The notes under the pieces are model-generated. The model was not told the DNA's origin, searched no databases, and saw only the letters and a list, made by a program, of their open reading frames with translations. A DNA stretch of 64,000 nucleotides from JBIOHP01 sp044449065 (lineage in GTDB: Bacteria > Bacteroidota > Ignavibacteria > UBA10030 > SZUA-254). The position numbers and the translations under genes are program-made. The stretch is taken from contig JBIOHP010000005.1 in the NCBI GenBank assembly GCA_044449065.1, positions 124,001 to 188,000 on the forward strand. Direction: 5' to 3'. Below, in pieces: positions 51,469-60,229 of this stretch. Every line of letters starts with the position of its first letter. Position 1 is the stretch's first letter.

Positions 51469-52947
51469 TTACCAGGGATGTTCAGATTTGTAATAGGAAC
51501 CCTTCGGCAAATTAAACGAGAGATCGTCCACGCCCATCAACCGAAGAGCATCCCAGATTGTTTTTCCCTGGTGGGAAAACGCCACCGCGGTATGGTGCGG
51601 AAAACGTTTTTCAATAATCGCATGGCGGTAGAACCTCCCCATCTCGCGGATCGCGAAGACCGCAATACACCCGAACGATTTCGGTTCGATGTTCAGGATT
51701 TCGCCTTCGGCGACATAGGCATTTAATTTTGCCTCTGCGGTTCCCTGCAGGCGGAATATAGTAACATCACCATCGCGGATTCTCCCTTCCAGTGTGCCCC
51801 GGGTGATATTAGGATCTAAACCCGGCTCCATCAACCGGTGCATGATAAGCTGGTATTTCATCATCGAAGTAGCCATGCAGCTTGAGGAAGTATTGCCGCA
51901 ATGGAAACCCATAAAGAGATCGGTATTCTTGTAATCGCCCACCGTCTTTTTGGATTCTTCATACATATCGCGCGGAACGGTATTATTAATATCGAGGATA
52001 GCGGCAGGCATTTCGGTCGCGCATGACGCGATATACTCGCTCAAGGCGCCGTAGATATCCGATTCGCACGAAATCGGTATGCCGCGGGTGGCGAGCCGCG
52101 AGTTGATGAAACACGGAACGAACCCGAAGAATTTTTCAAACGAGGGCCAGCATTTATTGGCAAAAACCGCGTACTTGGACGCGCCAAGATTTTTTTCCAT
52201 GAAATCGAGCAGCGATACTTCAAACTGGGCAAGCTTTTCAAGCATATCAGGATAGGTGTTTCCCTTGCCAAGCTCTTTCGCCATATCGGCTGCGACCGGC
52301 TTGATGCGCGAATCCCCTTTCGCGGAAAGATACAGATCATACATATCAAGCTCGCTGTTTTCCATCACTTCGATGCCAAGATCGAACAACGGTTTGATGG
52401 GCGCGTGGCAGGTGAGGAAATCGTACGGTCGGGGACCAAAGGAAAATATTTTCAGATTTTTTATGCCGAGAGCGATTCGCGCAATGGGAATGAACTCCTT
52501 TATCATCCTTGCGATTTCATCGGGATCGCCGACCGGGTACGATGGGATATGCACTTTGAGATTCCGCAAGCCGACATTGTACGACGCGCTGAGCATGCCG
52601 CAATACGCGTCGCCCCTGCCATCGATAAGGTCTTTACCGCTTTCCTCCGCAGCCGCGACGATCATGACCGGACCGTTAAATTTCTGCGCGAGCAGTGTGA
52701 GGGGTCCTTCCGGACCGAAATTCCCGAGAAAAATCGTCAGCGCGTTGATTTTTTTATCATGGATTTCAGTCAGCGCTTTCCCGATATCGTTCTCGTTCTC
52801 GATAATAGTCTCAAGTTCGATGGCGGGGATTTTCCCCTTTTTGCATTCCGCAATCACTTTTTTCCGACGTTTTTTCGATAGCTCGGCGGGGAAACAATCT
52901 CTGCTTACGGCAATCACGCCCATGGAAATGGATGGTATGTTGGTCAT
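51469..52947 (-). CDS. L-fucose/L-arabinose isomerase family protein
   Basis: 492 aa. The fold and motif pattern match the FucI/AraA family: N-terminal 'INALTIFLGNFGPEGPLTLLAQKF', the middle 'FSFGPRPYDFLTCHAPIKPLFDLGIEVMENSELDMYDLY', a metal-site Glu in 'ISCESDIYGALSEYIA', Asp in 'PAAILDINN', and a late His in 'PHHTAVAF'. Family members interconvert aldoses and ketoses using Mn2+. Several residues around the sites differ from E. coli FucI, so the substrate is unknown. First gene of a two-gene unit with the M1 peptidase. Confidence 0.82.
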   Translation of the reverse strand: MTNIPSISMGVIAVSRDCFPAELSKKRRKKVIAECKKGKIPAIELETIIENENDIGKALTEIHDKKINALTIFLGNFGPEGPLTLLAQKFNGPVMIVAAAEESGKDLIDGRGDAYCGMLSASYNVGLRNLKVHIPSYPVGDPDEIARMIKEFIPIARIALGIKNLKIFSFGPRPYDFLTCHAPIKPLFDLGIEVMENSELDMYDLYLSAKGDSRIKPVAADMAKELGKGNTYPDMLEKLAQFEVSLLDFMEKNLGASKYAVFANKCWPSFEKFFGFVPCFINSRLATRGIPISCESDIYGALSEYIASCATEMPAAILDINNTVPRDMYEESKKTVGDYKNTDLFMGFHCGNTSSSCMATSMMKYQLIMHRLMEPGLDPNITRGTLEGRIRDGDVTIFRLQGTAEAKLNAYVAEGEILNIEPKSFGCIAVFAIREMGRFYRHAIIEKRFPHHTAVAFSHQGKTIWDALRLMGVDDLSFNLPKGSYYKSEHPW

Positions 52948-53026
52948 AGCGGTTATCTTTCTACATTATTTAACTGTCACGATTCAATACGATGCGCTTC
53001 ACACAAAATGGAATAAACAAGAGGAA

Positions 53027-53110
53027 CGTCATTGCGAGTCCACCTCCCGCCATCTTTTTAACGGGAGGCGGACGTCGCCTGCCCGACTGCGTCGTTCGGG
53101 CGGGCAATCT
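53027..53110. repeat. REP-like element with embedded hairpins
   Basis: Outer ends CGTCATTGCGAG and GCAATCT are those of a widespread intergenic bacterial repeat. Two hairpins sit inside: CCTCCCG/CGGGAGG (53043-53068) and GCCCGA/TCGGGC (53081-53101). Confidence 0.7.
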
Positions 53111-53267
53111 CCTTACATCGATTTCTGTTCATTGCGATAACAGTTCGATAACAAATCAAAGGACGAAAACAAAAATCAAAGAAAGAATCTGGAATTATAC
53201 TTCTGTCTTAAAAGATAGGGAAAAAAGACGTGCCAGCCAAGTCAAAACACACGATGCTATTTTCCTT

Positions 53268-53405
53268 CGTAGTCCCGTAGGGACGACATTTCTCTAGCAT
53301 AATAGGTTAACACTGGGAGCGAAATATTGGAAAACATATCGCACCTACGGCGCTCTGATGGGGGTAAAATTTTATCCTATAGACATGCCGTCCCTACGGT
53401 ACTCC
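53268..53405. repeat. Intergenic repeat R, copy A (degenerate)
   Basis: Begins with the palindrome CGTAGTCCCGTAGGGACG and ends with CGTCCCTACGGTACT. It shares 'AAACATATCGCACC.ACGGCGCTCTGATG' and 'TTTTATCCTATAGACAT' with copies B and C. Confidence 0.75.
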
Positions 53406-53439
53406 TTACATTGTACAATAATGACTCAGTTTCAGCGGT

Positions 53440-54513
53440 TTATTTCTTCAGGAGATCGAGCAATGGTTTATTGATGAAGAGATGGTATTTCCCGACGTAG
53501 CTATCCTTGAGAACTTTTGCTTTCACCAGCTCGCTCAAATATTTGCTCGCGGTGCGGTAGTGAATCTCTAATTGCTTTCCCAAACTTACGGGGGTAATAA
53601 TAGGATAGGAAAACAAGATCTCTACGAGTTCCGCCGTGTATATCTTTTTATGGTGTGTGCGTATGTAGTCCCGTGTTTCACCCAGCATCTTCATCAGCGC
53701 TACAAGTGTTTCCGTAGTATGTTTCGCTTGAAGATGAAATCCGTTCAGCATATAGAGAATAAGCTCATTCCACTCGTTGTCGGATGTTATTGCTCTTAAT
53801 CGACGGTAGTACTCGCTGCGATTTTTGTTGATATACCCGCTGATATACAAATTGGGAAACGTAAGAAATCCTTGCTCGATTAAATATAACACCATCAATA
53901 TCCTTCCCGCCCTCCCGTTCCCGTCATTGAAGGGATGAATCGCTTCGAACTGGTAATGCGCGATGGCGCATTTGATGAGCGGGTCAATTCCATCGTCTGC
54001 GTGGAGGAAGTTTTCCCAGTTTCCCATCAATCCGGAAATCTCATTGGCAGAGGGAGGCGTATAGAGTATTTCACCTGTTGCGCTATTCGAAATGGCATTC
54101 TGTGTTTTGCGGAAACCGGCTTTCGATTCGGGGATGAGCTTTCTGTGAATTCCGGAAACTAATCTCGTCGAGACGGGTAGTTTTTTCAACTGTTCAAATC
54201 CCCAGTAAACGGCTTCCCTGTATTGCAGGACTTCTTTATCGGGCTGCCGTTGTTCTGCTTCGGGAAAAAGCTGCATCTGGAGAACCTGCTCAACCGTGGT
54301 ATTGATGTTCTCAATGTTCGAGCTTGCAACGGATTCCCGGATCACCGCGGGAGAAAGCAGCAACATTGGGTTGGGAACGGAATGGGAATACCCGTTGAGC
54401 TCGCCAAGCGCTGTTCTGGTTTTCAGCAGAATATCGAAGAAACGCGCGTGCTTAAAGTCGAGCGCAGGAGGCAGCGGCAGCAGCGAAAAGGGAGTTTTAG
54501 GGTCAAATTTCAT
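53440..54513 (-). CDS. Fic family protein (predicted AMP transferase) with C-terminal winged helix
   Basis: 357 aa. The catalytic Fic motif HPFNDGNGRAGR is complete. An N-terminal helix carries the inhibitory motif SSNIEN ((S/T)xxxE(G/N)), so this is an intrinsically autoinhibited class II Fic. The C-terminal ~75 residues form a winged helix ('PVSLGKQLEIHYRTASKYLSELVKAKVL'), common in Fic proteins that may autoregulate. Such enzymes transfer AMP from ATP to Ser/Thr/Tyr of target proteins. It is isolated on the minus strand within repeat-rich, partly decayed DNA. Confidence 0.92.
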   Translation of the reverse strand: MKFDPKTPFSLLPLPPALDFKHARFFDILLKTRTALGELNGYSHSVPNPMLLLSPAVIRESVASSNIENINTTVEQVLQMQLFPEAEQRQPDKEVLQYREAVYWGFEQLKKLPVSTRLVSGIHRKLIPESKAGFRKTQNAISNSATGEILYTPPSANEISGLMGNWENFLHADDGIDPLIKCAIAHYQFEAIHPFNDGNGRAGRILMVLYLIEQGFLTFPNLYISGYINKNRSEYYRRLRAITSDNEWNELILYMLNGFHLQAKHTTETLVALMKMLGETRDYIRTHHKKIYTAELVEILFSYPIITPVSLGKQLEIHYRTASKYLSELVKAKVLKDSYVGKYHLFINKPLLDLLKK

Positions 54514-54527
54514 ATGTGATAAAATAC

Positions 54528-54620
54528 GAAAAAAAGTGCTATATCGCCACTGATATGTGAACGCGGTTCATATATCGAAATGTGGGGAGTATTTCCGCTC
54601 CATTCGATTCTCGGGATTTT
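54528..54620. repeat. Repeat R tail next to Fic start
   Basis: Shares 'AAAAAGTGCTATATCGCCA', the 23-bp palindrome and 'GGGGAGT.TTT.CGCTCC.TTCG' with the tail after copy B. It begins 14 bp upstream of the Fic ATG, so it forms the Fic promoter region. Confidence 0.75.
54553..54575. promoter_or_regulatory. Operator-like 10-3-10 palindrome upstream of Fic
   Basis: ATATGTGAAC-GCG-GTTCATATAT, 9 of 10 arm positions matching, 40 bp upstream of the Fic start. Copies lie at 54916-54938 and 55563-55585 (arms differ by one base, still 9/10 paired). It could be bound by the winged helix of Fic, but may only be part of the repeat. Confidence 0.4.
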
Positions 54621-54708
54621 AAACGCGCTTATTCTCCCACGTTAAATTTGAAATGTGATGGGAATCCCCGGTTCTTAGATCGTCGAAATACAAAACAACA
54701 CTTTCCTT

Positions 54709-54860
54709 CGTAGTCCCGTAGGGACGACCTGTATCTAGCACTATAGGTCCCTCCTTAATCTGAGCTCCAGCGGAACGAAATGTTTAAAATATATCGCACC
54801 GACGGCGCTCTGATGAGGGGTGATATTTTATCCTATAGACATTCCGTCCCTACGGGACTA
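54709..54860. repeat. Intergenic repeat R, copy B
   Basis: 152 bp bounded by CGTAGTCCCGTAGGGACG and CGTCCCTACGGGACTA, i.e. self-palindromic ends that are also inverted to each other. Its inner part 'AGCTCCAGCGGA.CGAAATGTT' and the tail at 54861-54951 are shared with copy C. Confidence 0.85.
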
Positions 54861-54953
54861 TGCCATTAAGCGAGGTATGGTGCGAAAAGTAGAAAAAAGT
54901 GCTATATCGCCAATGATATGTGAACGCGGTTCATATATCGAAATATGGGGGAG

Positions 54954-55113
54954 TGTTTACGCTCCGTTCGCCTCAGCGGGATTCACTGGGATGGATTTCA
55001 GTATTGTTGAAAGAAAGGGACCCTCCTATGACGCCTATATAGGCGCCATCCATGAAGGAATGAAGAAGAACTATGCCCCGATGGCTTCAATTCTCTTGAA
55101 AACGATTGTGTAA
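54954..55113 (+). pseudogene. Possible remnant of a Fic-type gene (C-terminal end)
   Basis: The end of a short open frame on the plus strand reads 'GMDFSIVERKGPSYDAYIGAIHEGMKKNYAPMASILLKTIV'-like sequence. This resembles C-terminal tails of some Fic/DOC proteins (D.....R..Y..AI..G...NY.PM...). It follows directly on repeat R copy B tail sequence, with no start or catalytic motif. Identification from memory of family tails is weak; it may be another coding remnant. Confidence 0.35.
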
Positions 55114-55354
55114 TCAGTGCCTGGAGTTGGTTACGGCCTTGTTGAACTTCTTCCTCAACATTGCCGATGGTTTTATCCCTCGATAAGTGCAGACGACAAC
55201 GCGAAAATTGTGGCTGTTTCTTCCCGCTTCCAGGGGTCTTTCAATTTGGGGTTTGCCGATGTGATGGATTTACGAGATTTTGTCATAACATACTAAAATT
55301 GACATAAACAATCAACCCGATGTTTAATCATTTCTGATGTGCTCCTACTCTCAA
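55114..55354. other. Non-coding or decayed sequence
   Basis: 241 bp between the remnant and repeat copy C. Neither strand keeps a long frame. It looks like degraded coding DNA but nothing is recognisable. Confidence 0.4.
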
Positions 55355-55507
55355 CGTAGTCCCGTAGGGACGGTATGTTTATAGCAAAATAGATCCACAA
55401 CCGATCTAAGCTCCAGCGGAGCGAAATGTTAAAAAACATATCGCACCATCGGCGCTCTGATGAGGGGTGATATTTTATCCTATAGACATTCCGTCCCTAC
55501 GGGACTA
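55355..55507. repeat. Intergenic repeat R, copy C
   Basis: 153 bp with the same palindromic ends as copy B. The 3' half and the following ~50 bp tail (CCATTAAGCGAGGTATGG...AAAAAGTGCTATATCGCCA) are essentially identical to copy B, indicating recent duplication. Confidence 0.85.
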
Positions 55508-55797
55508 TGCCATTAAGCGAGGTATGGTGCGAAAAGTAGAAAAAAGTGCTATATCGCCATTTATATGTGAACGCGGTTCACGTATGGAAATGTGGGGGAA
55601 TGGGCTAAGGTCAGCCGGTAATTGTCTTCGATAGCTCCCAACCAGAGTCTTTGGTTAGTTTATCGGGTTGATGTGTGGTTCTCGAGCTTCATTCGCTTAT
55701 TAGGAAAATATTTTGTCACTAGTTCTTTTATACTCTGATTATGTTGAAATATGTTTGAATTTAAATGAATATTTAATACATTATTACTTTAATGCAG

Positions 55798-55828
55798 TGA
55801 CAGTTGAGTTCACTGTCATTTTCTTTTT
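55798..55828 (+). terminator. Hairpin with T-tract upstream of the helicase operon
   Basis: TGACAGT/ACTGTCA stem with 7-nt loop, followed by TTTTCTTTTT. It lies 49 bp upstream of the helicase ATG and would insulate the operon from upstream transcription, or act as an attenuator if the promoter lies further upstream. Confidence 0.6.
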
Positions 55829-55876
55829 AAAAGATAATAGGTGTAATAAATAATTATAGCATCTAACGAGGAGCAA

Positions 55877-58792
55877 ATGCCAATTGATGATATTTTGCGG
55901 AGAAATCTTACAAATGAACAATACCTTGCCGCAACAGATACCGCTGAAGAAGTACTTTGTCTAGCTTGTGCTGGTTCAGGAAAATCTAGAACATTAGCGT
56001 TTCGAATCGCTCGCTTGATATCGGAAGGAGAACCAGCTGAAAGCATTGTTGCTTTCACCTTCACAGATAAAGCTGCCGAATCTATTAAACGAAGTGTAGC
56101 CATGGCACTACGGGAAGCAAATATTGAACCAACAATATTAGGTAAACTTTATATAGGAACGATTCATTCTTACTGTCAATACTTGCTTGGACAGATGGAT
56201 GCACGGTATAGGCAATTCGATGTGTTAGATGACAATAAACTTCGTTTGTATTTGATTTCCAGATTCTATTCACTTCACTTACGAAACATACAACAAATAA
56301 AAGGAGCAAGATATTTCGATACGATCAATCAGGTAGCAAATGCCTGGACCACCTTGAATGATGAACTTTTAACTATTGGGCAGATAACTTTGCATGATGA
56401 GTCTTTAGGTACATTTCTCGATCACCTCTCTTCAAGGTTAGATGAGGATGAATATATCGATTTTTCATTAATGGTTCGCTTGGTCGTGGATGCTCTTAAC
56501 GCAGATAATCCAAATATTCTTAGAACTATCACACAATTGAAACATTTGATGGTTGATGAATATCAAGATGTAAATCCAGCCCAAGAATCCTTGATTAGGA
56601 AATTACATGCTAGATCCAGATCTCTGTTCGTAGTTGGAGATGACGATCAAGCTATTTATTCATGGCGAGGTGCAGATGTTTCAAATATTATTGATTTTAA
56701 TCAAAGATATATTAATTGTTCGTCTCATACCCTTTCGATGAATTTCCGGAGTACTGCTGCAATTATCAGTTCTTCGAACGAATTCATTGCAAATCAACTT
56801 GGACCGTCGAGAATAGATAAACATCCAATATCCAACCCAAATGGGATTGAAACTCCTCGCGATTACAGCGTGTTATTTTTTAACAATCGACTAGATGAAG
56901 CATCCTGGGTTGCTCGGAGAATAGAACTTCTTCTCGGCACTGAATATGTTGAGAAAGATGGATCTGTGAGAGGCCTAACACCAGCCGATTTTGCTATCCT
57001 CATGCGATCAACTCGAACACCGGAACAAGATGGCAACCCAAGGCATGCCGCTTATTCGAACGAATTAGAACGCTTTGGTTTAAAATTCACTATCGAAGCA
57101 GGTGGCGGGATATTTGATAGACCACACGCCAGAGTGGTTAGAGACACACTAGAATTATTGAGAGATGGATCACCAAATCGCCAGAACGTAACTGATCATT
57201 TTAGAAATAATGTAACAATTCATTTCCCTGATGCAAACTTGGATGCTCTCATTAGTGTCCTGACTGAATGGGGAAGACTTATTCATGAACCAACAACTGG
57301 CGCGAGAAGGAAAGTTTATCCACAACTTCTAATTCATCAGATTTTGAGTGCGTTTGGAATACAACGGACGTCCTTCGATGATGCTATCATGCAAGATTTA
57401 GGAGTTTTCAGTAGCATTATCTTAGATGTGGAAGCTGTCTATATCAGCATTGATTCTCCAGGACGCTTTTCAGAGATACTTAATTTTCTCCAGAACATCG
57501 CAGAAACAGGATATGATATTAGCACTCTCGATGTTTTGCGAAGACCGGATGCTATCACAATATCAACTGTTCATAAGATGAAGGGATTAGAATACCCTGT
57601 TGTTTTCGTTGTTGATGTCGAAAAAGGTCGATTTCCTGGAAACAGAAGAAATTACGAGGGATGGCTTCCCGCACAAGTTATAAATCACGCCGTCGCAAGG
57701 GGGGCATATTGTAGCACCCATAATGGTGAAGCAAGGTTGTTCTATACCGCTATCACACGAGCGGAGAGATTCCTTTATATTACCGGGAGTATGAATTTAC
57801 CGGGAGGCAAGAAAAGACGAAGTCAATCTCCATATGCGCTACAACTACATAGCGATGAAATTTCTAACGATCCATCTCATTTTCCGCTCAATTTATCCCA
57901 ACACGTGAGGATAAGAAGAATTGATGAAACCATCGTTCCTACTACTTATACAGATATTAAGTATTACCTAACTTGTCCGAGAGATTATCTGTTTAGAAAA
58001 TCATATGGATTTAGTCCACCCGTACCCGAATTATTCGGTTTCGGATTATCTGTTCATACCGCGGTGGGGAAATTACATGAGCAATTTCCCACATCTGCAC
58101 CGACACAAGAAGAAACAGAAGAATTAGTTGAAAATATATTTCACCTTAAACATACATTCGAAAGTAATGATCCAGAAAATCACCCTGGTCCATACGAAAG
58201 GGCTCGTCGGAAGGCATCTGATATCGCAAAAACTTACACACTAAATTATGCAACTGATTTCAGTAGAGAAAGACAGGTCGAGGTTCGATTTGAAATACCA
58301 GTTCAGCAAGCTGTAATCACTGGTGCAATTGACTTACTGCTTAAAGAAGATGAGAGTGGAAATATACTAGATGCTAAAGTCATTGACTTCAAATCTATGG
58401 ATGAACCCGAGGAAGAGAACCGGCTCGCTTGGACAGAACTCTCCCTCCAAGTTCAACTATATGCAAAAGCCGCACGAGAAGTACTTGGTGAGAATGCGCG
58501 GACGGGATCGGTTCATCTTCTAAATGTAAATCAAAGAATTGATATTCCTGTAACCGAACAAGCGGTTTCCGCCGCGGTTGCAAATGTTGAATGGGCAGTA
58601 AATCACATCATCCAGGGTGATTTTCCGCAAAGACCATTTATCACTAAATGTAACAAATGTGATTTCAAATTACTATGTTCTAAAATACCCGGGGATTTTT
58701 CGAGCGCCGAAACACCTCCTGCAATTTTAACCCCTATAAATCCAAGCCCTCAATATGCAAAAGCTTTCAGTCAATTTGAGCCCAATGTCTGA
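55877..58792 (+). CDS. UvrD/Rep-type helicase fused to RecB-family Fe-S nuclease
   Basis: 971 aa. SF1A helicase motifs: Q motif (LTNEQYLA, Q15), Walker A AGSGKS (32-37), 'VDEYQDVNPAQ' (motif II), 'VGDDDQAIYSWRGA' (motif III), 'STVHKMKGLEYPVVFV' (motif V) and 'LFYTAITRAERFLY' (motif VI). The C-terminal ~270 residues are a PD-(D/E)XK nuclease with D819 (GAIDLLL) and D837-F-K839 (VIDFKS). Four Cys (C700; C925-x2-C928-x5-C934) are placed as in AddB/Cas4 4Fe-4S nucleases. GAGGAG Shine-Dalgarno. It overlaps the methyltransferase gene by 8 bp. It may unwind and cut foreign DNA, alone or guided by methylation state. Confidence 0.92.
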   Translation: MPIDDILRRNLTNEQYLAATDTAEEVLCLACAGSGKSRTLAFRIARLISEGEPAESIVAFTFTDKAAESIKRSVAMALREANIEPTILGKLYIGTIHSYCQYLLGQMDARYRQFDVLDDNKLRLYLISRFYSLHLRNIQQIKGARYFDTINQVANAWTTLNDELLTIGQITLHDESLGTFLDHLSSRLDEDEYIDFSLMVRLVVDALNADNPNILRTITQLKHLMVDEYQDVNPAQESLIRKLHARSRSLFVVGDDDQAIYSWRGADVSNIIDFNQRYINCSSHTLSMNFRSTAAIISSSNEFIANQLGPSRIDKHPISNPNGIETPRDYSVLFFNNRLDEASWVARRIELLLGTEYVEKDGSVRGLTPADFAILMRSTRTPEQDGNPRHAAYSNELERFGLKFTIEAGGGIFDRPHARVVRDTLELLRDGSPNRQNVTDHFRNNVTIHFPDANLDALISVLTEWGRLIHEPTTGARRKVYPQLLIHQILSAFGIQRTSFDDAIMQDLGVFSSIILDVEAVYISIDSPGRFSEILNFLQNIAETGYDISTLDVLRRPDAITISTVHKMKGLEYPVVFVVDVEKGRFPGNRRNYEGWLPAQVINHAVARGAYCSTHNGEARLFYTAITRAERFLYITGSMNLPGGKKRRSQSPYALQLHSDEISNDPSHFPLNLSQHVRIRRIDETIVPTTYTDIKYYLTCPRDYLFRKSYGFSPPVPELFGFGLSVHTAVGKLHEQFPTSAPTQEETEELVENIFHLKHTFESNDPENHPGPYERARRKASDIAKTYTLNYATDFSRERQVEVRFEIPVQQAVITGAIDLLLKEDESGNILDAKVIDFKSMDEPEEENRLAWTELSLQVQLYAKAAREVLGENARTGSVHLLNVNQRIDIPVTEQAVSAAVANVEWAVNHIIQGDFPQRPFITKCNKCDFKLLCSKIPGDFSSAETPPAILTPINPSPQYAKAFSQFEPNV

Positions 58793-59816
58793 AAAGAAAA
58801 CTAAATATTACGCTGTAGATTTATTTTCAGGGTGTGGCGGATTATCACAAGGATTGTGTGAAGCTGGTTTCAAAGTCCTTGCGGCAATCGAGATCGATCA
58901 AAATGCTTCATTTTGTTATAAGTTAAACCATGAAAAAACAAAAATCATTAATCGGGATATACGAAAGGTAACCTCAACTGAAATAAAACACATTATGGGG
59001 ACCCGGTCCATCGATTTACTAGCTGCATGCCCTCCATGCCAGGGATTCTCAGCAATACGTAGATTAAATCGAAAAAGATCAAAGAAAGATAAACGGAACA
59101 ATTTGATTATTCATTTTCTGCGTTTTGTGAGGAGATTGAAACCTTCTACAATCATGATGGAGAATGTCCCTGCACTTAAAAATTATTATCTATTTCATCA
59201 TCTTAAAAAAACATTAATATCGATGGGTTATGAAATCGACTATAAAGTTGTAAATCTATCAAAATATGGAATTGCTCAGCGTAGACGCCGTTTGGTACTC
59301 GTTGGTTCTCGTTTAGGCCCTTTAAAAGTCGCTCCGCCAACCTATGAATTTAAAACCGTTCGAGACGTTATTGGAAACATTGGAGCAGTAAAAAATAGTA
59401 ACGATAAACTTCATCATATAGTCGCCGTTCATACACCATCAATTAGGAAACTTATTTCTTTAATCCCGAAGAACGGTGGAAGTCGATCTGCCCTCCCCAA
59501 AAAATACCAATTAAATTGTCATAAAAAAACAAATATTGGCTTTAATGATATATACGGACGATTAAAATGGGATGATGTTTCGCCTACAATCACAGGCGGT
59601 TGTCTGAACCCATCAAAAGGTCGTTTTTTACATCCTGTTAAAAATAGAGCTCTTACAGCAAGAGAAGCTGCGTTGCTTCAATCATTTCCAAAGAACTATA
59701 AATTTCCTACAAATATTTCCAGAACGAACATTGGGATTTTGATCGGGAATGCATTACCCCCAAAATTCAGTAGAATTCAATCGATGAATATTATCCGTCA
59801 TCTCCAAGGACATTAA
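58785..59816 (+). CDS. dcm: DNA (cytosine-5)-methyltransferase
   Basis: 343 aa from ATG 58785. An earlier in-frame ATG (58755) would add ten residues and lengthen the overlap with the helicase; the later start fits because the family begins just before DLFSGCGG. Conserved m5C motifs: I DLFSGCGGLSQGL, IV PPCQGFS with catalytic C85, VI ENV (126-128), VIII QRRRR (165-169), X 'NIGILIGNALPP' near the end. The target recognition region between VIII and IX is short. It modifies cytosine in a specific site that cannot be read from sequence. The adjacent Vsr suggests repair of resulting T:G mismatches. Confidence 0.95.
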   Translation: MSEKKTKYYAVDLFSGCGGLSQGLCEAGFKVLAAIEIDQNASFCYKLNHEKTKIINRDIRKVTSTEIKHIMGTRSIDLLAACPPCQGFSAIRRLNRKRSKKDKRNNLIIHFLRFVRRLKPSTIMMENVPALKNYYLFHHLKKTLISMGYEIDYKVVNLSKYGIAQRRRRLVLVGSRLGPLKVAPPTYEFKTVRDVIGNIGAVKNSNDKLHHIVAVHTPSIRKLISLIPKNGGSRSALPKKYQLNCHKKTNIGFNDIYGRLKWDDVSPTITGGCLNPSKGRFLHPVKNRALTAREAALLQSFPKNYKFPTNISRTNIGILIGNALPPKFSRIQSMNIIRHLQGH

Positions 59817-60229
59817 TGGTAGATATCTTCTCTAGAAGAAAGCGATCCGAAATTATGAGAAAGATAGGACCAGAAAATTCCTCAATTGAATTAAATATTA
59901 ACAACATACTTAAATCATTATATTTTTCATTCCACTCCCATGACAAGTCTCTACCAGGAAAACCCGACTTTGTATTTCTCCTTAAAAAGAAGATAATCTT
60001 TGTTAATGGGTGTTTTTGGCATGGACACCAGAATTGTCGACGAAGCGTATTACCTACGACAAATAAGAAATTTTGGAAAGATAAAATTTCCTCAAATATC
60101 CTTAGGGATAAATCCAATTATCGAAAGCTTAATCGTATGGGATGGTCTTATAAAGTACTTTGGCAATGTCGATTAGTGAAAAAATCTAACAATGAGATAG
60201 CTCATATCTTAACAAAATTTCTAAGATGA
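59816..60229 (+). CDS. vsr: Very-short-patch mismatch repair endonuclease Vsr
   Basis: 137 aa, family length. Start ATG overlaps the methyltransferase TAA by one base (TAATG). Catalytic D51 (GKPDFVF), H69 and the zinc-site region 'GCFWHGHQNC' align with E. coli Vsr numbering. Vsr nicks 5' of the T in T:G mismatches created by deamination of 5-methylcytosine. The gene is strongly AT-rich and Lys/Asn-rich, like the rest of this operon, supporting horizontal acquisition. Confidence 0.95.
   Translation: MVDIFSRRKRSEIMRKIGPENSSIELNINNILKSLYFSFHSHDKSLPGKPDFVFLLKKKIIFVNGCFWHGHQNCRRSVLPTTNKKFWKDKISSNILRDKSNYRKLNRMGWSYKVLWQCRLVKKSNNEIAHILTKFLR

Larger units (their letters stand above)
52948..53439. 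other. Intergenic region with two repeat elements
   Basis: 492 bp. It holds a nested-hairpin REP-like element (53027-53110) and the degenerate copy A of the GTAGTCCCGTAGGGAC repeat (53268-53405). No gene is supported. Confidence 0.7.

Noticed and set aside
53268..55600. Regularly repeated palindromes considered as a CRISPR array
   Set aside because: Only three copies, spaced by over 600 bp to 1.4 kb, with similar rather than unique sequence between the ends, and no cas genes.
58755..58784. Earlier ATG for the m5C methyltransferase
   Set aside because: It would extend the overlap with the helicase to 38 bp and add ten residues not typical of the family. ATG 58785 fits better, although the earlier one cannot be excluded.
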